A stretch of 64,000 nt of DNA from Rhynchopus euleeides (Eukaryota > Euglenozoa > Diplonemea > Diplonemida > Diplonemidae), in contig OY723318.1 of NCBI GenBank assembly GCA_963210315.1, positions 62,001-126,000 of the forward strand. The letters run 5' to 3'. Shown here piece by piece: positions 1 to 9,466 of this stretch; the first letter of the stretch is position 1; the number at the start of each line of letters is the position of its first letter. A program made the position numbers and the translations under genes. A model generated the notes under the pieces. It was given only the letters and a program-made list of their open reading frames with translations, did no database searches and had not been told where the DNA came from.

Positions 1-3000
1 GGCGAACAGGGCGTCCCGGGTGGCGTCGTGTCTGCGGGTTAAAGCCCCGCCCTGGTTGCAGTCGAAGGCGTGGGTTCCCATCTCGTCCAGTTCCCTGCCG
101 CACTTCTCGCAGACGGTATCCGGCTCGAAGAGGGGAATGCCAAGGCGGGCGCGTGACACGGCGATCATCTGGCGACCCTCGATGCGGCTGTTCTCCGAGA
201 GCTTCCCCCCGAGGAAAGCGCCGGCGTGGGGCAGCGACAGCGATCGCAGGCGGGCTCTGTCGTGGGCGTCGGACTCTTCGAACAGCTCGCGGTACTGGCG
301 GCTGACGATCGCGCGGGAGAGTTCCCTCTGCTCGACATCCCCCACGGGGGCTTGCGTGGGGTCGCGCCGTTCGTCCTCGTCCACAGCGTTGTTGTGAGCG
401 AGGCAGGTGGTCTCCCATCCCTCCTCATCCCACGTGAAGTTGGGGTCGAGCTCCCGGCACAAGGAGTGGCCGTTCGCCGTGGACGCCAGGGCGGCTGCAT
501 GCCAGTGTTCGGCGGCGCGTCGAATCCCCAGGCCCCCGAGCCTCACCGGCATGGTGGCCTGCCGCATGACTGATTCCGGCAGCACGTCGTCCTCGAGGGC
601 GAGGATCCGGGCGAGGCACTTCTCCACGGAGGCGTCGCTCTTCCGGAGGTACTCCGTAACCCCCTTGTGTCCCATAGCCCTCATGTAAAACACGAGGCGG
701 GCGAACCCCTCGCAGTGGCGGAGAAGGGCGAGGCCGACCTGCTTGTCCTGGAGCTTGGCCAAGGCGTCGAGGTACGGCTGGAACTCCAAGAGCTTCTTGT
801 CCATGTAGCTCTCGCAGAAGGCTGCCGACCCGATCGGTGCGCCGAGGAGGGTGAAGTTGCGGCCCGCCCTGTACACGATGCCCACCTTGTCCTCGTCCTC
901 GGGGAGCCGTAGGGAAAAGCCCTCCTCTTCGAGGGCCTCGAGGGACTGCTCGCAGAGGTCGATCAGCTCGCACTTGCTGAGTTTAACCTCCAGCCCCCTC
1001 TCCGTGCTGGCCTGGATGACGTAGTCGAGGGCGGCTCTGACGGCGCACGCTGGGCCCATGATCACCCCGTCGTCGAGGTAGAACAGCGACCCGTCGAGGT
1101 CCGTGCGCTTCTTCAGCTCCTCCGCAATCTCCTTTATCCCCAATGAGAAGAGGAGGGGCCCGAGGGGGTCGCCTTGCTGCACCCCACACGATGAAGACAC
1201 CACCCCTTCGCCGTAGGTGAGGGTGGAGGGGGAGTCGTAACACCACGCGACGAAGGGCAGCAGGCCGGGGATGTGCCTCTCGACGACCTTGAGGAAGGTC
1301 CCGCGGTCGATCGAGTTGAACGCGTTGGCGTAGTCGATCTTGAGGATCACGGCGTCCTCCTTTTCCCTCGAGCGCTCCGCGTACTGCGCCACTACTGACG
1401 CCGCGGCCTCCAGCCCCCTCTGCACAGCTACCCCAACTTGGCGACCCCGCATGAGGATGCGCCGCGCGTCCCCCTTATGACGCGTCGAGAGGAGTTTTGC
1501 GGCGAGGCGTCGGAGCGTCTCTCCGCAGGCAATGGGCCGAACGTCCTCGTCACCCTTCACCAGGGCCGAAAGCTTCGCGCCCCCGAGCACAGGCATCACC
1601 TCCTGGGGCACGGCACCCTTGACCATCCGGTTAATGACCTGGGTGAGCATGGCCGTCGGCTTGGCTCCCAGCGCATCCTTGCACTCCAGGGCTTGGCGGA
1701 CGTGGTCTGGACGCAAACCCATCTGCCCGCCCGACGACCCGTTGGGGAAGGACTTCACCGCTCGGAAGACGTCAGCCGGCGTGAACGCCTTGCACTTCTC
1801 CGCGGGCACGGTCCGCTCCAGGTGGACCGCTCCACCCTCCGGGTGTTTGCCCTGCAGCTTCTTCAGGGTCTCCGTCGTGCTGGGGGCGACTTTGGCCGGG
1901 ACGAGGTGCTTGTGGGCTGCTGAGACCCGGTTCTGCCGCGCCAGTTGACCGACCCGCCGCTCCCATCTCTCCTCATCGGACAAGCGCGGCGGTGCGCTCC
2001 CGCGGGACCCCGTGCCCCCCTGGCGCTTGCTGGCCTCGCGGGCCTCCTCCCAGAGCGTGGCGTACTCGCCCCTCTTCCACCGGTCGAAAACCTTCTGGCG
2101 CTCGCGGAGGGTGACCTTGCTCTTCGCTCCCCCCATCCTCGCCGAGCGGAGGAGGACGAGCGGGGCCATGAGGAGGATGGTCCACGCTGCGACGGAGTTG
2201 CGTGCGGCGGTCTCCCGTGCGGCCTCGCTGAGGGCCGCGGTCCATGCCTTGACGAGCGGCTTTGGCACCTTTTCCCAGACCCGGATGTTGTGCCGGCGGA
2301 GTTCCTCGACGGAGGGGAGTTCCCCAGCCGGGATGTCCGCCCCCACGGCCTGCGCCTCCGGCTCGGGCTCGAGGTCTTTGCGGCAGGCGGTGCAGGACTG
2401 GTGGTCTCCAAGCGTGATCACCTTATCGCACTTGAGGCACTGGGCGAATTTGAGGGCCCGGAGCGTCCCCCTGCTCAAGACGTCCCCCTTCTCGAGGTGT
2501 CGGTTGAGGTGATCCTTCATCGACGTCGGCAGGATGGGGATGCCCGCCTGCATGAGGGACGTCCTGCAGGAGTCGTGCGGGCAGTACAGCCTGGCAGTGG
2601 AGCGCTCGACCAGCTTTGACCCCACGTCGAGCTCCTCCTGCCCCTCAGCAGTCTGCAGCTCCGCCATCCTCGCGTTGGACCGCGTGAGGAAGGCCGGCTC
2701 GGCTCTGTTGACCAGCCCGTGCAGCTCGGCCCGCGGGATGCTGACACCCTCGAAATGCTGCCCCGTCAGGGCTATCACCCTGGTCTTCTGCAGAAGCTCC
2801 TTGTCGGGCACCTTCGCTGGGCGGATGGAGACGATGGGGTGCTCGCCGCCCTGGACCACGACGATGTGAATGCTCCACACCCTGGCCGCGAGTTGCAGCG
2901 CGAGGTGATCCATCCAGCTGCTGGGCCTGGCGAGGTTGGCTGCATAGGCGAGGTGTTGGGCCTTGTCTCCTCCGAAAAGGTCTGTGAGTGCCTGCAACTT

Positions 3001-5199
3001 CTTCGCAGCCTCCGAGAGGTCCTGGCGCCTGAGTGCGATGTCTGCTGCGGGGACCCCGATGGCGAAGAAACCGCAGTCGCCCTGCGCCGCGTTGGGCACG
3101 CGGGTCGCCCCGAAATCCCTGAGGAGGTCATCAACCGCATCCCTCTCGCCTTGCGCTTCTCCCATGGCGTCATCGTCGTCAGCGCCACCGCGCATCGCGT
3201 CGCATGGGATGTGGGCGCCTTCCGTTGGTCCGCCAGGGGTATCCCGCAGAGCCGGGCTCGGCTCAGTCCAAACAGGGGCGTAGTCGGGCAAAGGCAGGGC
3301 CTCCAGCTTCCTCCGCACCCTGGTCCGGGCCGCCGCGAGGTCCGGGAGGGACGCCCTGGGGTCGTCGGCGACATGTCTCGTCAGCACCCTCTCCAAGGTG
3401 TCTCTGGCCAGATCCTCGCGGAAGACGAGCCAGTCGAACAGGATCTCATCTTGTCTGTCCCAAGCCAGCCGCCCCCCTCCGGTCCAACGCGTGCCTGGGA
3501 GGGACGAAGGGGAGTGGAGGGCCCTCGCGTGGAGGCGGATGCCCCTGACGGCCCGGCGCCTCAGGCACATCGGCCTCGCGGGACGCCGGGCGACCCAGTG
3601 CCGAGGGCGGCGTGACATCCCGTGACGGCGCGGGGCCCGACCACACAGGCGCGCCACTACGGACCAGCAGTCCCTACTCGCTTCGCTCAGACCCCGCCTG
3701 CACGCCGACACCGCCGCCCTCGCTAGGCCCACCCAGCTCTGGGGAGACGCGTATGACCGGAGCCCCCACATGAGCGGCCTCCACATCGCCTGTCGGAGGA
3801 GGGACCAGATCACCCCTCGAAGGGAGGGGGGGGACGTCCCGCGCAGGCCTGCCCGCTGGCGACTGGGGGCGCGACGCTTCATCGCCGCGCGGCGGACTGC
3901 CCGAGCCCGCGGCCGTCTCCACTGCCTGGGGAGGCGCATCCGCACCCACCTGCGCCTCTCGCCGTCGTCCCAGCCCTCTGCCAGGGCGCCAGGGGGTAAA
4001 CCCCAGCCACGAGCAGTTGGGACGCCCGAGCTGCACTCCGCTCCAACAGGAGGGTCCCCAGACCAGCCCCGACATGCTGGCATCCACGTACCCTGACTAG
4101 TGGATCGGTCCCCTGCCGGGGCACCGCTGGCGTTGTTTCCCTGCTGGGAGTACAGCTCTCCCTGCTGCTCAGCGGCTGGGGTGGTGGGGCGGCGGGGCGG
4201 TGCGTCGGTGGGGGCGCCGGGGGCGAGATCCCCGCCTGCCCCACTATCCCCGATTTTCCCCGTGATGGCAAGGTGCGGTGACACTTGGGCTGGGGGAACG
4301 TGTGAGGAGGGGGGGCAGGAGATGAGTGGATGGGGCACGAGGGAGTTACATGGTGCGAGGTGGGGACTGGGCCCGCTATACTCGAAAACCCCAGCTTGCC
4401 CCTCCACCCCTGGTGCACTGGGGGGCGGAGACGGAGGGGGAGAACGTGAGAGACGGAATGTGGGGGGATGTTGCGATGCGATAAGGGGGAGGGCAGCGGG
4501 GGGAGCGTGGGACTGAGCGGGTGGGGGGACAAAAAAGCACGGGAGTCGGGGGTGTGGTATATTGGCCCTTCCCTCCCCTGCCCCATACTGTCCTAACACA
4601 CCCTCCCACCCGAACGAGTCCCCCCTGGGGGGGGGGAGGCCTCCCACCACCCGCCCTGACCCCCACGCCCAGCCGACCCCCCACATGACGTGAGGGAGGG
4701 GGTTGGGGCGGGAAGCTGTCACCCGCCCTGCTGCTGCCTCTGCTGCTCCCTCTGCAACGGTGACCGCCGCTGCCTGCACGAGGGGGGGCCGCGACCCTTC
4801 CGCAGCCGTCGGGGAGTGCCGTTGGGGGGTGCATAAAGCCGGTGGGTCAGACCGGTGTGCTGTTGTTGGGGGGCCCGTGTGGAACCCACCCTCCCCCGGC
4901 CCTGCCTGCCCCGGCGCTGCCGACGCCGCCGCTGCCGTCGCTGCTGCTCTCGCCGCTACCGGGGGCGGCCCGGGCTGCACTCGTGCGGGGGGTTGCGACC
5001 CCCGCGCTTCTGCCGCTACCGGGGGCGGCCCGGGCTGCACTCGTGTGGGGGGCTGCGACCCCCCCGTCTCCCTCGCTACCGGGGGCGACCCGGGCTGCTC
5101 ACCCGCTGGGGGCGGGAGCGCCGCCACCAGCAGCGCCATGAGGGCCCACTGCCCTCGCCTCCTCGCGTGCCCACGGCCAGGCACGTCTCGCGCCTCCAT
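1..5199 (-). CDS. LINE polyprotein, N-terminal 1733 residues (copy 1, partial)
   Basis: The frame is open from the ATG at 5197-5199 to the window edge, with no stop seen. The product is the N-terminal part of the polyprotein described for copy 2 (11835-19823): a proline/alanine-rich leader with a 20-residue tandem repeat, an OTU-type cysteine protease domain with an AQGDCGFFAIG active-site motif, two zinc-finger-like clusters, the reverse transcriptase with YLDD, and the start of the CCHC zinc knuckle that precedes the endonuclease. The copy therefore looks intact as far as it can be read. The ATG was chosen because the frame extends upstream only to a non-ATG codon. Confidence 0.85.
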   Translation of the reverse strand, partial: MEARDVPGRGHARRRGQWALMALLVAALPPPAGEQPGSPPVARETGGSQPPTRVQPGPPPVAAEARGSQPPARVQPGPPPVAARAAATAAAASAAPGQAGPGEGGFHTGPPTTAHRSDPPALCTPQRHSPTAAEGSRPPLVQAAAVTVAEGAAEAAAGRVTASRPNPLPHVMWGVGWAWGSGRVVGGLPPPRGDSFGWEGVLGQYGAGEGRANIPHPRLPCFFVPPPAQSHAPPAALPLIASQHPPTFRLSRSPPPSPPPSAPGVEGQAGVFEYSGPSPHLAPCNSLVPHPLISCPPSSHVPPAQVSPHLAITGKIGDSGAGGDLAPGAPTDAPPRRPTTPAAEQQGELYSQQGNNASGAPAGDRSTSQGTWMPACRGWSGDPPVGAECSSGVPTARGWGLPPGALAEGWDDGERRRWVRMRLPRQWRRPRARAVRRAAMKRRAPSRQRAGLRGTSPPSLRGVIWSLLRQAMWRPLMWGLRSYASPQSWVGLARAAVSACRRGLSEASRDCWSVVARLCGRAPRRHGMSRRPRHWVARRPARPMCLRRRAVRGIRLHARALHSPSSLPGTRWTGGGRLAWDRQDEILFDWLVFREDLARDTLERVLTRHVADDPRASLPDLAAARTRVRRKLEALPLPDYAPVWTEPSPALRDTPGGPTEGAHIPCDAMRGGADDDDAMGEAQGERDAVDDLLRDFGATRVPNAAQGDCGFFAIGVPAADIALRRQDLSEAAKKLQALTDLFGGDKAQHLAYAANLARPSSWMDHLALQLAARVWSIHIVVVQGGEHPIVSIRPAKVPDKELLQKTRVIALTGQHFEGVSIPRAELHGLVNRAEPAFLTRSNARMAELQTAEGQEELDVGSKLVERSTARLYCPHDSCRTSLMQAGIPILPTSMKDHLNRHLEKGDVLSRGTLRALKFAQCLKCDKVITLGDHQSCTACRKDLEPEPEAQAVGADIPAGELPSVEELRRHNIRVWEKVPKPLVKAWTAALSEAARETAARNSVAAWTILLMAPLVLLRSARMGGAKSKVTLRERQKVFDRWKRGEYATLWEEAREASKRQGGTGSRGSAPPRLSDEERWERRVGQLARQNRVSAAHKHLVPAKVAPSTTETLKKLQGKHPEGGAVHLERTVPAEKCKAFTPADVFRAVKSFPNGSSGGQMGLRPDHVRQALECKDALGAKPTAMLTQVINRMVKGAVPQEVMPVLGGAKLSALVKGDEDVRPIACGETLRRLAAKLLSTRHKGDARRILMRGRQVGVAVQRGLEAAASVVAQYAERSREKEDAVILKIDYANAFNSIDRGTFLKVVERHIPGLLPFVAWCYDSPSTLTYGEGVVSSSCGVQQGDPLGPLLFSLGIKEIAEELKKRTDLDGSLFYLDDGVIMGPACAVRAALDYVIQASTERGLEVKLSKCELIDLCEQSLEALEEEGFSLRLPEDEDKVGIVYRAGRNFTLLGAPIGSAAFCESYMDKKLLEFQPYLDALAKLQDKQVGLALLRHCEGFARLVFYMRAMGHKGVTEYLRKSDASVEKCLARILALEDDVLPESVMRQATMPVRLGGLGIRRAAEHWHAAALASTANGHSLCRELDPNFTWDEEGWETTCLAHNNAVDEDERRDPTQAPVGDVEQRELSRAIVSRQYRELFEESDAHDRARLRSLSLPHAGAFLGGKLSENSRIEGRQMIAVSRARLGIPLFEPDTVCEKCGRELDEMGTHAFDCNQGGALTRRHDATRDALFA

Positions 5200-5487
5200 C
5201 GCGACTCGCGCTCGCGTGTGTCGGGGGTGGGGAGGGGGGGACTGGGAAGGGAGGGGGGAACAGAGCCCGAGGGACAAGCGTCCCAAGGGGGAGTGGTTTT
5301 TTTGTTTGGGAAGAAGTTATTGGCCCAACCAGCCCTCCCGACTCTGCCCCCCCGCAAGATCAAGAAGAAGTTTGGAAAGGGGAAAAGGGATGGGGGAGAG
5401 GAGGGAGAGGGATGGGTTTTTGAAAGGGGAGGGGAGAACCCAACCGACCCAACCGACCAGGGGGGGGGGGAGCGCGAGTGTGTATAC

Positions 5488-5525
5488 CAATGAAGTACAG
5501 AAACTGTAGCTTAAGAAATCGTTGG
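5488..5525 (-). other. Spliced-leader exon sequence at the 5' end of LINE copy 1
   Basis: Read on the minus strand, this 38-nt block begins CCAACGATTT, contains AGCTACAGTTTCTGTACTT and ends CATTG. From memory this is the diplonemid spliced-leader exon with small changes, and it shares the CAGTTTCTGTACT core of kinetoplastid SLs. It lies exactly at the boundary where homology to LINE copy 2 ends, so it is the first sequence of the element. It is followed by GTATACACAC. That could be LINE 5' UTR or, less likely, the start of an SL RNA intron. Confidence 0.75.
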
Positions 5526-5659
5526 ACTCGGTGGTGAGGACGGCTTGCGTCAGGAATCGCGCGAAAAGTGCACGAGTAGGTCCCGTCAGGGACTCTGCAT
5601 GCCGTCCGATCACCTGGTCCAAGTCCCCGAGTCGCAGAAAGCCCTGTAAATATTATGGA
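5526..5659. other. Flank of LINE copy 1, no gene recognised
   Basis: This unique stretch abuts the SL boundary. On the minus strand it reads open for about 40 codons up to the LINE junction, with a helix-like composition (for example GRHAESLTGPTRALFARF). It may be a fragment of a coding region interrupted by the insertion, but no family is recognisable and the length is too short to insist. Confidence 0.3.
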
Positions 5660-5775
5660 ACGAAAAAAATCTGGAACGCCAACCCACCAGCGTTCCAAAA
5701 TATTTACGTTCCATAATATTTACGTTCCAAAATATTTACGTATACGGTATACACACTCGTGCTCCTCTGCGAAAA
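5660..5775 (+). repeat. Rep-B, copy 1 (AT-rich, internally repetitive)
   Basis: This repeat is built around tandem variants of GTTCCAAAATATTTAC and GTTCCATAATATTTAC. It ends in a palindromic GTATACGGTATAC block followed by ACACACTCGTGCTCC. The same sequence occurs in the opposite orientation at 7333-7440, so the two copies form an inverted pair about 1.6 kb apart. The last 20 nt (GGTATACACACTCGTGCTCC) are also the first bases of the LINE 5' UTR after the SL. Confidence 0.7.
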
Positions 5776-6078
5776 ACCCTTAGAAAAAAAAATTTCCCTT
5801 ACAAAATTCTTAGAAAAAAACTTTTTTTCCCCGTACAAAAGTTCTTAGAAAAAAAGTTCAGAATCCTGAAAGTGGGGAACCAGCCCCCCAGTTAGGAACA
5901 GCCCTGATTTGGTGACACCTTTTTTTTTTTTACCACGGGGAAAATTTTTGAGACTTAGAGAATTTTGCGAAATTTTGTATGGGCCGGCCCCTGGGGGTAG
6001 AGGAGGCATAGCAAACGGAAATCCCTAACAAAATTTTGTCTCCGAAATTATTTTGGCCAATTTTCTGGACATCTCCAT
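5776..6078. other. AT-rich stretch with short tandem repeats, no gene
   Basis: The AT content is unusually high for this window. Three loosely spaced copies of TTAGAAAAAAA (about 5780-5858) alternate with short C/T runs. A T10 run follows at about 5921. No open frame or RNA gene was recognised. Confidence 0.6.
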
Positions 6079-6856
6079 CTGGACATCCACTTAGCCAGCG
6101 AGGACCACACTGGTGACAGATTGCTCGTACATAACTCCAAAAACGGGGGGCTTGGTTGCTTCAATAGCATATGGTTGATAGCCGCCAACCGCTTTTGTGT
6201 TATGTGCAAGGAACCTGAAGTGGAAGTTGCACATTACACATTGCAATGAATGCTGAAACACAGAGTGTCACAGGAAACGATCGAGTAAAGAAAAACTCAA
6301 AGAAAAAGCCCAAAAGGGAAACACAAGCTAGCTGGGACAACGCTAGGGTTCAGAAAACTGCTCTTTGTAGTGATGGAGGGGCTTGTTGGTTTGTTTGTAG
6401 CCGCAACGCATCGACACAAAGAGAGGTCTCTGTTGTGCACCGAAAAAGTAGAGAAAGGGCCAATGGTGAAAGCAAAAGGCAGTGCTGTCTATGACTCCAC
6501 CGCCTGCAACACTAGTCAACCCCTTGTGCGAAGGGGGAGGGGCCAGGCACAGGTCAGCAGCGACCACCCAGAGGGGCTACCCGTTGAGGGCTTAGAGCCG
6601 CAACGTGGGGGCAGGATCAGCTCCAGCAGGATCTTCTCAGGCATCGCGCAGCTCCAGCACGCCCGATCGCGGCACTAGGGAAAGCATTGGCGAGGCTTTC
6701 ACGCCCCAAAAGGGGGGCAACCCTGCATCCTGATCTTCCTACAGGCTGGCCTGCAGACGTCCATGTGCTCAAGCCACTCATGCAATTAGAGCAACTCAGA
6801 GGGAACAGCCCAGGGCCTTATGCTCGCGCACACTGCCCTGACCCATGCACAGGTCC
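6079..6856 (-). repeat. Rep-A retroposon, copy 1 (lacks the 3' end)
   Basis: This copy aligns without gaps to 10078-10855 (constant offset 3999) and appears identical over its length. It lacks the terminal segment (plus-strand start gggggacatcc) that the other two copies have next to poly(T). Since poly(T) lies on the low-coordinate side in copies with a tail, the element reads on the minus strand. No long conserved protein frame is evident, so it is probably a non-autonomous retroposon or the 3' part of a larger element. Confidence 0.75.
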
Positions 6857-6991
6857 GATTTCTCCCGAGACTCACTCAAGAGGCCCCCCAAGGTCAATTC
6901 CAAGGATCTTAATACCAGAGCTTGCTTTGGTTTCCCCTCCAAGGAGGGTAATCACAGGGGGCGCCACGTGAAGGCAGCAAGTTGAATTTTG
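6857..6991. other. Spacer between Rep-A and the LINE-derived element
   Basis: This short unique stretch contains no recognised gene, RNA or repeat. Confidence 0.5.
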
Positions 6992-7354
6992 CCTGGAGGG
7001 GGGACCCGTGACCTGGCAGAGAAGGTAACGAAACGCGGGGCAGAGGGGCATGCAGTGACGGCGGTGGGTCCTGTGAGTTGGGATGCCTATTCCCTGGTGC
7101 TGTGGTGCTCACAGGGCCGGGGACAGGGGGTCTCGTTGAGGGACAACACTGAACTGACTCGTCGGGCCGACCGTGGGTTGGTGGTTGCTGTAAAATGAAA
7201 TCTAGGCCCAACCAGCCCTCCCGGCTCTGCCCGCCCACAAGGTCAAGAAGATTGGAAAGGGGAAAAGGGTGAGGGAGGGGGTGGAATGGGGGATGCCCAA
7301 GGGAGGGGGGGGGGGCCCAACCAAACCCAACCGACCAGGGAGCACGAGTGTGTA
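6992..7354 (-). mobile_element. Short LINE-derived non-autonomous element
   Basis: On the minus strand the high-coordinate part (7354 down to about 7207) is a diverged copy of the LINE 5' UTR, starting GGTATACACACTCGTGCTCC. After about 32 unrelated bases comes 6992-7174, which matches 11456-11638, immediately downstream of the LINE ORF and 3' UTR of copy 2. The LINE 5' and 3' ends are thus joined without the ORF, the usual layout of non-autonomous LINE derivatives. No SL block is present at its 5' end, which instead abuts Rep-B. Confidence 0.6.
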
Positions 7355-7440
7355 TACCGTATACGTAAATATTTTGGAACGTAAATATTATGGAACGTAA
7401 ATATTTTGGAACGCTGGTGGGTTGGCGTTCCAGATTTTTT
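7333..7440 (-). repeat. Rep-B, copy 2 (inverted relative to 5660-5775)
   Basis: This is the reverse complement of the Rep-B copy at 5660-5775, including the GTTCCAAAATATTTAC variants and the GTATACGGTATAC palindrome. Its end overlaps the first bases of the LINE-derived element, because GGTATACACACTCG is common to both. The other end abuts the T8 tail of Rep-A copy 2. Confidence 0.7.
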
Positions 7441-8054
7441 TTGGGGGACATCCGGACCGAGAATCTTTGCAGCTGTTGTTTGTCTGGGCTAGTTGGTACA
7501 GAATACAAGGTACAAGAGACAAGCAAGACAAGAAACGAAAAGAAGAAAGCGAAAGAAACACACATGAAAAGATCACACACATCAAACGACACGCCCAAAA
7601 TGGCACAGCCTCTGGACATCCACTTAGCCAGCGAGGACCACACTGGTGACAGATTGCTCGTACATAACTCCAAAAACGGGGGGCTTGGTTGCTTCAATAG
7701 CATATGGTTGATAGCCGCCAACCGCTTTTGTGTTATGTGCAAGGAACCTGAAGTGGAAGTTGCACATTACACATTGCAATGAATGCTGAAACACAGAGTG
7801 TCACAGGAAACGATCGAGTAAAGAAAAACTCAAAGAAAAAGCCCAAAAGGGAAACACAAGCTAGCTGGGACAACGCTAGGGTTCAGAAAACTGCTCTTTG
7901 TAGTGATGGAGGGGCTTGTTGGTTTGTTTGTAGCCGCAACGCATCGACACAAAGAGAGGTCTCTGTTGTGCACCGAAAAAGTAGAGAAAGGGCCAATGGT
8001 GAAAGCAAAAGGCAGTGCTGTCTATGACTCCACCGCCTGCAACACTAGTCAACC
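7435..8054 (-). repeat. Rep-A retroposon, copy 2, 5'-truncated, with a short poly(A) tail
   Basis: The copy begins with T8 (7435-7442) followed by gggggacatcc, so on the minus strand it ends in poly(A). It matches 9909-10520 at a constant offset of 2466. It breaks off at 8054, where the hAT transposase fragment begins. The stop codon of the hAT frame (8045-8047) is contributed by Rep-A sequence. Confidence 0.75.
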
Positions 8055-9359
8055 ACCGAAGTGAGGAAGGGATCCTCAGGGACTTCCTCCACGAGGCTGA
8101 CAATCGACAATGCATCGGCGTTGTCATCTTCCCAGCTGCCGTCCGATTCCTCATCACAATCCTCCACGCCAGCAAATAGAGAACCCATGGCTGCATCGAG
8201 GTCAACGAGCTCCACGGTTGTCAGAGTTGGAAGAGGCGTCAGGGAACGCGCAGTGAAGCGGCGCTTCTTGTTGGCGAGGAACGTGTTGACTGTTTCTTCA
8301 ACGATGATCTTGCGCGCCGCGTCATCATGTGACAGCTCTAGAGTGATGCCCAGTTCTTGAGAGATGCTTGCGGCAGAGAGTGCCTTCCGGAACGATCCCC
8401 TCATGCGCGTTACAACTGAAAAAGCAGCCTCCACAAACACAGTCGAGGGTGACAGTGCCACCATGGCCTCAAGCACTATCGCAAACGTCGAACTCTCGGA
8501 TTCCAGCAAGAAGTCGACGACAAACTCTTTCAGAAGGTTCCCCCTGAGATCTGTGCATTCCAACCGCAGCTTCACCCACTCCATGCCGATGCTGAGAATC
8601 TCTGCCTGGTCGTAACCCAAGCGAGAAGCGAGCGCCATGAGGCACTCGCACGTGCTGTCCTTCCCACTTGTCGCGAAGAAAGAGCTGAATGAGCGGCAGG
8701 GATACTCCTCCCACCTCTTGGCCAGGTCCTTGTAGATGGTGTGGCAGAGCTTTGAGCGCCAGGAAGTCATCTCGGCAACTACCCCCGGAGGCAACGATGT
8801 GGTTCCCTGGTTCTCATAGAACTTGGCTTCGTGCTTGCCAGGCTGGCGCGCCAGCACCTTATGCACTGTCAGTGCATTCTGCAGGATGCTCTCCATCGAC
8901 GAGAGCGACAGGTCTCGCTTCTGCAACGCCTCGCTCACCCCTTTATTGATGTCGAAGACGTCAGCCAAGATGCAAGTCGAGAGGGAATACTCGGGGGTGA
9001 GCTTGTGGAAGAAGAACGGCGGCGGCTGGATCTCCCCGAGCATAGCGACAGTGAAGTCAAAGTTCACCACAGCCGCGTTCAGGCGACGGAACGTTGCAGC
9101 TGCCCAACGCACGGAGTGCTCCTTCGGGAAGGAGAGACATTTCCCACCGGAAATGATCTGCAGAGACTTCTGCCTGGCGGTTGATCTGAAGAAGGCAAAC
9201 CAGTGTCGGAGGAGGCGGCTATGTTCAACAACCTTTCGTGTCTTCTTGATGAGGCCGACGGACAGCTGGTGCATGTGGGCAGCATCATGCACATCGATGA
9301 GAGTGCATCCCCACGCGATCTCGAGCTTCCCCCTGAGACTCTTCATCGTTGATGCCCCG

Positions 9360-9361
<2 letters not shown>
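8045..9361 (-). pseudogene. hAT-family transposase, C-terminal part
   Basis: The minus-strand frame runs through about 430 codons. Its C-terminal third resembles the hAT dimerisation domain: a helical block with ALSPSTVFVEAAFSVVTRMR followed by an LSAASISQELG-type helix. The upstream part continues the frame at 9467-9905 after the DGA motif common in hAT catalytic cores. The end is abnormal because the last codons and the stop come from Rep-A copy 2. The gene is interrupted at 9361/9467 by a poly(A)-tailed insertion and lacks its N-terminus, so it is a dead DNA transposon relic. The family is inferred from motifs. Confidence 0.65.
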
Positions 9362-9397
<36 letters not shown>

Positions 9398-9466
9398 GGG
9401 GACATCCGGACCGAGAATCTTTGCAGCTGTTGTTTGTCTGGGCTAGTTGGTACAGAATACAGGGGT
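9362..9466 (-). mobile_element. 5'-truncated Rep-A fragment with a 35-nt poly(A) tail
   Basis: T35 at 9362-9396 is followed by the last 60-odd bases of Rep-A (gggggacatccgg through cagaatac). The insert is flanked by a 9-bp direct repeat, TGCCCCGTC, at 9353-9361 and 9467-9475. Both flanks belong to the same hAT frame. This is a textbook target-primed insertion: poly(A) tail, 5' truncation and target-site duplication. Confidence 0.85.

Larger units (their letters stand above)
1..5525 (-). mobile_element. LINE copy 1 (RLE-type, OTU-bearing), truncated by the window edge
   Basis: This is the 5' part of a large LINE. It matches 14625-20150 base for base apart from very few differences: one synonymous change near 2970, a two-base change near 5235 and one base in a G run near 5470. 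On the minus strand it starts with the SL exon at 5488-5525, continues through a G/C-rich 5' UTR (5200-5487) and enters the ORF. Homology with copy 2 stops abruptly at the SL 5' end: the next plus-strand bases are actcgg here and tccatt in copy 2. The 3' half lies outside the window. Near-identity with copy 2 implies very recent movement or a recent segmental duplication. Confidence 0.9.
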
